NCBI RefSeq assembly: GCF_009765985.1
Contig: NZ_LMUM01000014.1
Span: 1-64,000 of the forward strand
DNA: 64,000 bases
Direction of reading: 5' to 3'
Origin: Acidobacterium sp. S8
Lineage (GTDB): Bacteria; Acidobacteriota; Terriglobia; Terriglobales; Acidobacteriaceae
The stretch's first letter is position 1; every line of letters begins with the position of its first letter. The position numbers and the translations under genes were made by a program. This document shows positions 1-7,229 of this stretch, in pieces. The notes under the pieces are model-generated. The model was not told the origin of the DNA and searched no databases. It was given only the letters and a program-made list of their open reading frames with translations.

Positions 1-44
1 ATATGCCGGAAGCGGCGAAGCTTGAAGGTAATTCCGCCAAGTAA
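1..44 (+). CDS. C-terminal end of an unidentified protein (cut by window start)
   Basis: An open frame entering from the left edge ends at the TAA at 42-44, with the last residues reading MPEAAKLEGNSAK. It lies 42 bases upstream of the HAD hydrolase on the same strand, so it may be the preceding gene of the same transcription unit. Thirteen residues are too few to name a family, and it could also be a chance frame. Confidence 0.4.
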   Translation, partial: MPEAAKLEGNSAK

Positions 45-86
45 ATCAACGAACATAACGAAGCACTGCAGGGCGCAAGGACGGCG

Positions 87-704
87 ATGACAACCATCAC
101 TACCATTTTGTGGGATGTTGGCGGAGTGTTGTTAACCAATGGCTGGGACCACAAGGAGCGCGCTGCGGTGCTTTCGCGTTTTGGGGTAGACCACGATGCA
201 TTTGAACAGCGGCATCCAGAGGCAAATGACAGCTGGGAAAAAGGTCTGCTGACGATAGAAGAGTACCTGGAAAAGACGGTCTTTTATAACCCGCGCAGTT
301 TTTCCGCCGGCGATTTTATCGAGGCAATGAAGGAAGAATCGAAGTTGCTGGACGACAGCGCGCTCGGAATCGTCGGCTCGCTTGCGCCATCTGACTCTTT
401 AGTGCTGGGAATGCTGAATAACGAAGCGCGCGAACTGAACGATTACCGGATTGCCCAGTTTAAGCTGCGGGATTATTTCAAGATTTTTCTGAGTTCCTGC
501 TATGTTGGGTTGCGCAAGCCGGATGAGTGCATTTTCGAACTGGCGCTGGATGTGCTGCAATGCGATGCGCAGGAGATTGCGTTTGTGGATGATCGCGCGG
601 GAAATGTAGAGGCTGCGAATGCGGTAGGTATGCGCGGGATTCAGTACATGGGTTCAGAGCAGTTAAAGGGTGAGCTGGAACGTTTGGGTGTGTCAGTTAG
701 ATAG
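87..704 (+). CDS. HAD-superfamily hydrolase (YihX-like)
   Basis: A 205-residue cytoplasmic hydrolase of the haloacid dehalogenase superfamily, most like sugar-phosphate phosphatases of the YihX type. Asp10 in the LWDVGGVL stretch is the expected nucleophile; Gly replaces the usual second Asp, as in several HAD phosphatases. A lysine-containing motif follows near residue 144 (GLRKPDE) and the acidic motif near residue 167 (FVDDRAGN), so all core motifs are present. It stands about 100 bases upstream of gnd on the same strand, which suggests a link to sugar-phosphate metabolism, but the substrate cannot be read from sequence. Confidence 0.85.
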   Translation: MTTITTILWDVGGVLLTNGWDHKERAAVLSRFGVDHDAFEQRHPEANDSWEKGLLTIEEYLEKTVFYNPRSFSAGDFIEAMKEESKLLDDSALGIVGSLAPSDSLVLGMLNNEARELNDYRIAQFKLRDYFKIFLSSCYVGLRKPDECIFELALDVLQCDAQEIAFVDDRAGNVEAANAVGMRGIQYMGSEQLKGELERLGVSVR

Positions 705-807
705 TTGAACGTGATACGTAAGATACCTATATTCAATTCGCGAAAGCAGGGCGCCCCTTAAGCCGGTACCCGACGATCAGGTTGTTTAAAAGATTCGGAG
801 GAAGCAC

Positions 808-1713
808 ATGGAACTTGGCATTATTGGACTGGGAAAAATGGGCGGCAACATGGCCGAGCGGCTGCGCGCGGCAGGCCACAAAGTGGTTGGCTTTGACTTT
901 AACGCAGAAGCGGTGAAGCGGCTTACAGATGTGGGTTCCGTGGGTGTCTCGTCGCTCGAAGACCTGGTGAAGAATCTTTCCGCTCCGCGCGCGATCTGGA
1001 TCATGGTACCCTCGGGCGATCCGGTGGACCAGACGATTGCCAAGTTGAAGCCGCTGATGCAGAAGGGCGATACTTTTATCGACGGCGGCAACTCGAACTA
1101 CAAGGATTCGCAACGACGCCATGCGGCATTGACTGCCGAGGGCTTTCATTTTGTCGATGTGGGGACGTCGGGTGGCGTGTGGGGCCTGAAAGAAGGCTAC
1201 AGCATGATGATCGGCGGCGATAAGGAGCCGGTTGAGCGGCTGACTCCGATTTTTGAAGCACTGGCTCCGGCGAAGGACAAAGGCTGGGGACATGTCGGGC
1301 CTGCGGGTGCAGGGCATTTCGTAAAGATGGTGCACAACGGTATCGAGTACGGCATGATGCAGGCATACGCGGAAGGCTTCTCGATCATGAAGGCAAAAGA
1401 GCCGTTGGATCTCGATCTGGCACAGATTTCTGAGATATGGCGGTACGGCAGCGTCGTGCGCTCCTGGCTTCTAGACCTGACGGCGGAAGCTCTGAAGAAA
1501 AATCCCACCCTTGATGGGCTGGAAGCGTATGTAGCGGATTCGGGCGAGGGGCGCTGGACGGTATTTGAGGCGATTGACCTGAATGTGTCGGCGCCAGTGA
1601 TTACAGAATCACTGATTCGCCGCATTCGTTCGCGCGAGCAGAATAACTTTACCGACCGCATGCTGGCGATCCAGCGTAATGCGTTCGGCGGCCACGCAGT
1701 CAAGAAAGATTAA
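808..1713 (+). CDS. gnd: 6-phosphogluconate dehydrogenase, decarboxylating, short form
   Basis: Oxidises and decarboxylates 6-phosphogluconate to ribulose 5-phosphate in the cytoplasm. The 301-residue length matches the short YqeC/GntZ-type enzymes rather than the ~470-residue form. The N-terminal dinucleotide fold has GLGKMG at residues 7-12, the substrate region contains DGGNSNYKDS, and the GPAGAGHFVKMVHNGIEYG stretch holds the catalytic lysine. A good ribosome site (GGAGGAAG) precedes the ATG. It is first of four tightly spaced pathway genes, with zwf starting 12 bases after its stop. Short forms often prefer NAD, but the cofactor here is inference. Confidence 0.95.
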   Translation: MELGIIGLGKMGGNMAERLRAAGHKVVGFDFNAEAVKRLTDVGSVGVSSLEDLVKNLSAPRAIWIMVPSGDPVDQTIAKLKPLMQKGDTFIDGGNSNYKDSQRRHAALTAEGFHFVDVGTSGGVWGLKEGYSMMIGGDKEPVERLTPIFEALAPAKDKGWGHVGPAGAGHFVKMVHNGIEYGMMQAYAEGFSIMKAKEPLDLDLAQISEIWRYGSVVRSWLLDLTAEALKKNPTLDGLEAYVADSGEGRWTVFEAIDLNVSAPVITESLIRRIRSREQNNFTDRMLAIQRNAFGGHAVKKD

Positions 1714-1725
1714 TCGGGAGGCGTT

Positions 1726-3270
1726 ATGGCGACGACAGAAGTAAGAATTGCTGCAGAGAGCGTGAAGGCGGCAACGCCACGGAGCGAACGTATCCCTGAG
1801 CCAGCCGTTGTGGTGATCTTTGGGGCGTCCGGCGACCTGACAAAACGTAAATTGCTGCCGGCGCTCTTTCATCTTGAGCAGCAGGGATTGCTGCCGGCGG
1901 AGTTTTCCATTGTCGGCGTAGCGCGACGTGATCTGAAGGGCGCTTTTGCCGCCGATATGAAGGACGGCATTCTAAAGTTCGGCGGCGGCAAGGAAGGTGA
2001 TAGCAGTATCGATTCATTCATCGATAAAGTTGAGTACCATGCGATGAACTTCGATGACGACGCCGGATATGCGGAGTTGAAGTCGCTGCTCGAAAAAATA
2101 GACAAGGAGCGCGGCACCGAGGGCAACAGGCTGTTTTACCTTGCGGTCGCGCCGGAGTATTTCGCCGACATTATCAACCGGCTGGGCGCGCATGGCATGG
2201 CGCATCCCGATAAAGGCTATGCCCGCGTCATTATCGAGAAGCCGTTCGGGCACGACCTGGAATCGGCGAAAAAGCTGAACGATGATGTGAACAAGGTCTT
2301 CGACGAAGAGCAGATCTTCCGCATCGATCACTATCTCGGTAAAGAGACAGTGCAGAATATCCTGGTCTTCCGCTTTGCCAACGGCATCTTCGAGCCAATC
2401 TGGAATCAGAATTACATTGATCACATTCAGATCACCGCGGCTGAGAGTATTGGCATTGAAGGCCGCGGGCCGTTCTATGAAAAGGCCGGAACGCTGCGCG
2501 ATGTGGTGCAGAACCATGTGATGGAGTTGCTCTCATTTGTAGCGATGGAGCCTCCCGTTTCATTTGAGGCAAACTCCATTCGCGGCGAGAAAGTAAAAGT
2601 GTGGCGCTCGATCAAGGCGATTCCGATCGAGAACACGGTGCGCGGCCAGTATGCGCTGGGCACTGTAGATGGCCAGCAGGTGCAGGGCTATCGCGAGGAA
2701 GATCGCGTTGATCCGAATTCAACGACAGAGACGTTTACGGCTTTGAAGCTCGAGATGGAAAACTGGCGCTGGGCCGGCGTTCCGATTTATCTGCGCGCGG
2801 GGAAGAGAATGGCGAAGCGGGTCACGGAAATCGTGATTCAGTTTAAACAACCGCCGTTGTTACTTTTTGACCGCTTAGGCGGGCCGTGCAATGAGATTCA
2901 GCCGAACCGGCTGATCATGCGCATACAACCGGATGAAGGTATCTCTCTGCGGTTCGGTGCGAAGGTGCCGGGACCGGAGACGAATGTCTGTCCGGTAGTC
3001 ATGGATTTCCAGTATGCAACTGCGTTCGGGGTGAACTCGGCCAACGGCTATGAGCGCCTGCTGCTTGATGCGATGCTAGGCGATCAAACCCTGTTTGCGC
3101 ACCGCGATGGTGTTGAGGCAACCTGGGCTTTGTATACTCCGGTTCTGGAAGCGTGGGCGAAGTCGAAGCCACGGGATTTCCCGAATTACACGAGCGGCTC
3201 GTGGGGACCGAAGGCTGCCGATGGGCTCATCGGACGCGACGGGCGGAAGTGGCATAACGGCGGGGCTTAG
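1726..3270 (+). CDS. zwf: Glucose-6-phosphate 1-dehydrogenase
   Basis: Catalyses the first step of the oxidative pentose phosphate route, glucose 6-phosphate to 6-phosphogluconolactone with reduction of NAD(P). The 514-residue length is normal. The coenzyme motif GASGDLTKRK is near residue 34, the substrate signature RIDHYLGKE lies near residue 200, and the C-terminal domain is complete. About 25 extra residues precede the coenzyme fold. The start follows a GGGAGG ribosome site. It sits between gnd and pgl with gaps of 12 and 14 bases, which indicates one operon. Confidence 0.97.
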   Translation: MATTEVRIAAESVKAATPRSERIPEPAVVVIFGASGDLTKRKLLPALFHLEQQGLLPAEFSIVGVARRDLKGAFAADMKDGILKFGGGKEGDSSIDSFIDKVEYHAMNFDDDAGYAELKSLLEKIDKERGTEGNRLFYLAVAPEYFADIINRLGAHGMAHPDKGYARVIIEKPFGHDLESAKKLNDDVNKVFDEEQIFRIDHYLGKETVQNILVFRFANGIFEPIWNQNYIDHIQITAAESIGIEGRGPFYEKAGTLRDVVQNHVMELLSFVAMEPPVSFEANSIRGEKVKVWRSIKAIPIENTVRGQYALGTVDGQQVQGYREEDRVDPNSTTETFTALKLEMENWRWAGVPIYLRAGKRMAKRVTEIVIQFKQPPLLLFDRLGGPCNEIQPNRLIMRIQPDEGISLRFGAKVPGPETNVCPVVMDFQYATAFGVNSANGYERLLLDAMLGDQTLFAHRDGVEATWALYTPVLEAWAKSKPRDFPNYTSGSWGPKAADGLIGRDGRKWHNGGA

Positions 3271-3284
3271 AAGCGGGCAAATCG

Positions 3285-4082
3285 ATGGGGAAGAACATAG
3301 CGGTTGAATATCGGGTATACGACGGGGCAGATGCGCTGGCTCATGCTGCGGCGGAGTATTTTCTGGAAACGGCGCAGAAGAGCGTCGCGGCGAAGAGTAT
3401 AGCGCGGATTGCCGTCTCAGGCGGCAGCACGCCAAAGCGTACTTTTGGGTTACTGGCGGACCCGCAACGGGAGTTTTTGAGTGCGATGCCTTGGCAGCAA
3501 CTGGAACTCTTCTTTGTGGACGAGCGCACGGTGCCTCCAACAGATAAAGACAGCAACTATCGCATGACTCGCGAGGCGATGCTAGAGAAAGTTCCGCTGA
3601 ATCCACAACAGGTAGTACGCATTGAAGGGGAGTTGCCTCCCGAAGAAGCGGCGGCTCGCTACGAGTCGGCCATTCGCAACCAGTTCAAGCTGGAAGGCGC
3701 AGAGGTTCCCCGCTTTGATGTGTTGCAGCTGGGCATGGGGGATGATGGGCACACGGCTTCGATCTTTCCGCATACCGATGCTATTCATGAACTTGGACGG
3801 ATCGTGTATGCCAACCATGTTCCGCAGAAAGACACATGGCGCATCACTCTCACGTGGCCGGTCATCAATGAGGCGAGCGAGGTATTTTTCCTGATCGGTG
3901 GCAAGGATAAAGCGGAACCACTGCGGCGTGTTTTGCAGGGGCCGTATGATCCGGAGACGTTGCCGTCGCAACTGATTCAGCCAAAAAATGGCAGGCTCTT
4001 ATTTTTACTCGATAAGGATGCGGCATCTTTGTTGCCTGCTCCGAATGCCGAGGGAGTTGGAAGACTGGAGATTGCGCGATGA
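3285..4082 (+). CDS. pgl: 6-phosphogluconolactonase
   Basis: Hydrolyses 6-phosphogluconolactone to 6-phosphogluconate, linking the zwf and gnd products. The 265-residue protein has the family motifs: SGGSTPK near residue 46, a DERTVPP loop near residue 84, and the GMGDDGHTASIFP signature around residue 155. It starts 14 bases after zwf, and its stop overlaps the glk start (ATGA), which indicates translational coupling. This is the DevB-type bacterial lactonase, not the beta-propeller type. Confidence 0.95.
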   Translation: MGKNIAVEYRVYDGADALAHAAAEYFLETAQKSVAAKSIARIAVSGGSTPKRTFGLLADPQREFLSAMPWQQLELFFVDERTVPPTDKDSNYRMTREAMLEKVPLNPQQVVRIEGELPPEEAAARYESAIRNQFKLEGAEVPRFDVLQLGMGDDGHTASIFPHTDAIHELGRIVYANHVPQKDTWRITLTWPVINEASEVFFLIGGKDKAEPLRRVLQGPYDPETLPSQLIQPKNGRLLFLLDKDAASLLPAPNAEGVGRLEIAR

Positions 4083-5110
4083 TTCTCGCCGGGGATGTGG
4101 GCGGAACGAAGGTCCACTTGGCGTTGTATGGATTTCAGAATGGCGAACTGACGCATGTTCGTGACGAAAAATTCCCCGCGCAAGAGTATTCGGGGCTCGA
4201 CGTTGTTACGAAGAAATTTCTCGATGAAAGCGGCAATCCGGAAGTGACGGCCGCCTGCTTCGGGGTGCCCGGTCCGGTGCGTCATGGACGGCTTAAGCTG
4301 ACTAATCTTCCATGGATTTTGGACTGCGCCGAATTATCGAAGGGCCTGCAGATTCGGCATCTCTTTCTTATCAACGATCTGGAGGCGAATGGGTACGGCA
4401 TCGCCGAATTGCATTCGGATCAAATCCACGTCCTGAGTGAAGGCGATCCGAGTGCGGTGGGGAATCGCGGGCTGGTTTCTGCGGGCACCGGGCTGGGTGA
4501 AGCAATCCTCGTCTGGAACGGCAAGATGCATGTGCCAATGGCTTCCGAAGGCGGCCATTGCGACTTTGCTCCGCGTAATGAGATGGAGATCGATCTGTTA
4601 CGTTATCTTCAGAAGCAGCTCAATGGCCGCGTGAGTTTTGAGCGCGTGGTTTCTGGCATAGGACTGAAGAATATCTATGCTTTCCTGCGCGATGACAAGG
4701 GAATGGAAGAACCATCGTGGCTGAAGGAACGGATGCTCAATGAAGATCCGAATGCCGTGATCGGCGAATTGGGTGAAAATGGATCCAATGAGCTGTGCGC
4801 CCGCACACTTGATATTTTTGTTTCCTCTTACGGTGCAGAGGCGGGCAATCTTGCGCTGAAGGTACTTTCCGTAGGCGGTCTCTATCTTGGCGGCGGTATT
4901 GCTCCTAAAATTTTGGGAAAGATGAAGGAAGGGGCTTTCATGAAGGCATTCACCGATAAGGGACGCTTGAGTGAATTGCTGGTTCATACGCCGGTACGCA
5001 TCATTCTGGAGAGCCGCGCGGCGTTGATGGGCGCCGCTGCTTATGCGGAAGCGCGCGCCGCTGAGATGAGTGGGCAGTCTGTTCGGGCAGCTTCGATGCA
5101 GTTTTCCTGA
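4079..5110 (+). CDS. glk: Glucokinase (Glk family)
   Basis: Phosphorylates glucose with ATP, supplying the substrate for zwf. The 343-residue protein belongs to the Glk (COG0837) group: N-terminal phosphate-binding GDVGGTK, LINDLEANGYGI near residue 98 with the catalytic Asp, a GTGLGEA loop, and EGGHCDFAPR near residue 160. The ATG overlaps the pgl stop by four bases. Its inclusion in the gnd-zwf-pgl unit suggests that this operon channels free glucose into the oxidative pentose phosphate pathway. Confidence 0.93.
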   Translation: MILAGDVGGTKVHLALYGFQNGELTHVRDEKFPAQEYSGLDVVTKKFLDESGNPEVTAACFGVPGPVRHGRLKLTNLPWILDCAELSKGLQIRHLFLINDLEANGYGIAELHSDQIHVLSEGDPSAVGNRGLVSAGTGLGEAILVWNGKMHVPMASEGGHCDFAPRNEMEIDLLRYLQKQLNGRVSFERVVSGIGLKNIYAFLRDDKGMEEPSWLKERMLNEDPNAVIGELGENGSNELCARTLDIFVSSYGAEAGNLALKVLSVGGLYLGGGIAPKILGKMKEGAFMKAFTDKGRLSELLVHTPVRIILESRAALMGAAAYAEARAAEMSGQSVRAASMQFS

Positions 5111-5151
5111 ATCGTCTTCCTTCCACAGGAGTCTTGTTAAGAGGAGAGTGA

Positions 5152-5523
5152 ATGAAAGCGGTTCGATTCCCGAGGCATTTGCTGTTGGCCATATTGCTTT
5201 CCGTCATCGTTCTTACGCCTAAACTGGCAATGGCGCACGCTGTTCTGGTTGCTTCCACCCCATCGGCGCATGCGTCCATTCGGGGACCCGAGATTACTGT
5301 CCAACTCAAATTCAATTCGCGTATTGATGGAGAGCACTCACGTCTGTATCTGGTGGATTCAACAGGAAAGTCTCAGACGCTGACGCTTACACCACAAAGT
5401 GCCCCGGATATACTTGCAGCCCAGAGCGTGAAGGTAAGCGCGGGCGGATACACGATCCGCTGGCAGGCTCTGGCAAGTGACGGGCACATAACTCGCGGGG
5501 AAATTCCGTTTGTCGTTCAATAA
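5152..5523 (+). CDS. copC: CopC-domain periplasmic copper-binding protein
   Basis: A 123-residue exported protein with an N-terminal signal sequence that ends at about MAHA, leaving a His near the mature N-terminus. The C-terminal SDGHITRG stretch supplies the conserved Asp-Gly-His copper ligand pattern of CopC. CopC proteins bind copper in the periplasm and usually work with the membrane protein CopD, whose gene follows after only a few bases. A strong ribosome site (AAGAGGAGAG) precedes the ATG. The pair follows glk by 41 bases but is functionally unrelated to it. Confidence 0.88.
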   Translation: MKAVRFPRHLLLAILLSVIVLTPKLAMAHAVLVASTPSAHASIRGPEITVQLKFNSRIDGEHSRLYLVDSTGKSQTLTLTPQSAPDILAAQSVKVSAGGYTIRWQALASDGHITRGEIPFVVQ

Positions 5524-5529
5524 TTTGCT

Positions 5530-7131
5530 TTGATCTGGCTACTCAAAGACTTCGACCTGCTTTCTGTTTTACTCCGCGCCATTACGCTGGCACTGGAGGC
5601 ATTTACGCTGGGCGGCGTGGCATTTCTGCTGCTGGCCGCAGTGCCTGCCCGTATCGGCGATGCGTCTCTGGCCAAGCTTCGGTCGGTGACTGGCTGGGCA
5701 GCGCTCGCGCTCGGACTTACCCAGATAGCCTCGATGGCGACCAGCGTTGCCATTCTCATCGGCGGCTCAGGATTTAGTCTTCGCGATATCGTTACGGCCG
5801 ATTTCTTTTTTATGGGCGCATTGCTGGCAGTAAGCGCGTTTGCCCTTTTTCTGTTGATGCGAAGCTCTTCCCGCGCAGCTCTTTCTGTTTCACTGCTGTT
5901 TGCGTTCCTGGTGATGATTGCCTCAGTCGGCATGAGCCACGCCGCGGCGCGGATGGATCATAGATTATTGTTGCTGACGCTGACCGCTCTGCATCACCTC
6001 GGCACTGCATCATGGATTGGTGCTATGCCGTTTCTGCTGATCGCTTTGCGGAATGAAACCGATCAGGCAAAAGGCGCAAACTATACGCGACGCTTTTCCC
6101 GCATGGCGATCGTGTCCGTGTCGCTGCTCGTACTGGGTGGCATAGGCATGGCTATCTTCTATGTCGGCTCATGGCAGGGCGTATATGGTACGACATACGG
6201 CGTGATGATACTGGCGAAGGTTTACCTGCTGCTAGTGATTCTTGGGATGGGCGCGGGTAATTTTTTTCTTGTCCGGCAGATGGGACGAGCACCGGTACCG
6301 TTGCTGGTGAGGCTGCGTCGCTTCAGCGAGGCTGAGATAGGGCTTGGCTTCACCGCGATTCTTGCTGCGGCTTCTCTTACCTCACAGCCACCGGCTGTGG
6401 ATTTGCAACAGGATCGTTTGACCAGCCACGAAATTATGCAACGTATGCGCTGGGAGCAGCCTCGACTCGAGAGCCCCCCGCTGAAGGCTCTTGTGCCACC
6501 CGGTTCAATTCAGGTGGCAGTGCAAGCCGCAGTTTTCGGCGCTGGTAGCGAAAACGATGCGAATGACCGCGCATGGAGCGAGTACAACCATCACTGGGCC
6601 GGATTGATTGTGCTCTGCGCAGGATTACTGGCGCTGCTGGCACGGTGGAGGCGATTTAAATGGGCACAGCATTGGCCCCTTTTGTTTATTGGCCTTGCCG
6701 TATTTATTGTCCTGCGGGCAGATCCTGAAAACTGGCCGCTTGGCCCGAGATCGTTCTGGGCTAGCTTCTCTGCCCCGGACGTTCTGCAGCACCGTCTTTA
6801 TGCTTTGCTGATCACAGGCTTTGCCATCTTTGAATGGGCAGTCGAAACCGGACGGCTCACCACGCGCCGGGCATCTTATGTATTTCCCTTGATGTGCGCC
6901 GCAGGAGCAGCGCTTTTGCTGACGCATCAACATTCGCTCGGCAATGTGAAGGAAGAGATGCTGGCGGAGATGAGCCACACGCCGATTGCGCTGCTGGGCG
7001 CCACTGCGGGCTGGAGTCGGTGGCTGGAGCTGCGACTTCCCGGAAAGCGCGACTCGAAAATCGCCTCATATATCTGGCCTGTATGCCTGATTTTAGTAGG
7101 AATTGTATTGCTGGACTACCGGGAGTCCTAG
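5530..7131 (+). CDS. copD: CopD-domain copper resistance membrane protein, long form
   Basis: A 533-residue polytopic inner-membrane protein read from a TTG start six bases after copC. Successive hydrophobic helices cover almost the whole length. The central part (about residues 140-290) carries the CopD-type helices with conserved His and aromatic residues (LTALHHLGTASWIGAMPF). About 200 further residues with several more helices follow the CopD part. CopD is thought to move copper across the membrane with CopC; the role of the extra C-terminal membrane segment is unknown. Confidence 0.85.
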   Translation: MIWLLKDFDLLSVLLRAITLALEAFTLGGVAFLLLAAVPARIGDASLAKLRSVTGWAALALGLTQIASMATSVAILIGGSGFSLRDIVTADFFFMGALLAVSAFALFLLMRSSSRAALSVSLLFAFLVMIASVGMSHAAARMDHRLLLLTLTALHHLGTASWIGAMPFLLIALRNETDQAKGANYTRRFSRMAIVSVSLLVLGGIGMAIFYVGSWQGVYGTTYGVMILAKVYLLLVILGMGAGNFFLVRQMGRAPVPLLVRLRRFSEAEIGLGFTAILAAASLTSQPPAVDLQQDRLTSHEIMQRMRWEQPRLESPPLKALVPPGSIQVAVQAAVFGAGSENDANDRAWSEYNHHWAGLIVLCAGLLALLARWRRFKWAQHWPLLFIGLAVFIVLRADPENWPLGPRSFWASFSAPDVLQHRLYALLITGFAIFEWAVETGRLTTRRASYVFPLMCAAGAALLLTHQHSLGNVKEEMLAEMSHTPIALLGATAGWSRWLELRLPGKRDSKIASYIWPVCLILVGIVLLDYRES

Positions 7132-7229
7132 GCTCCATAACACCCCGTTTCTGCGTTTGCGATATGTTAAAGACAGTGCTTTTAAGGGAATTCCTCTGAA
7201 AGCGCACCTTTTTCCAGTTAAGGAAGTCT

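Noticed and set aside
733-1335. Long minus-strand frame over gnd
   Set aside because: It overlaps gnd fully, has no family match and is a product of codon bias on the other strand.
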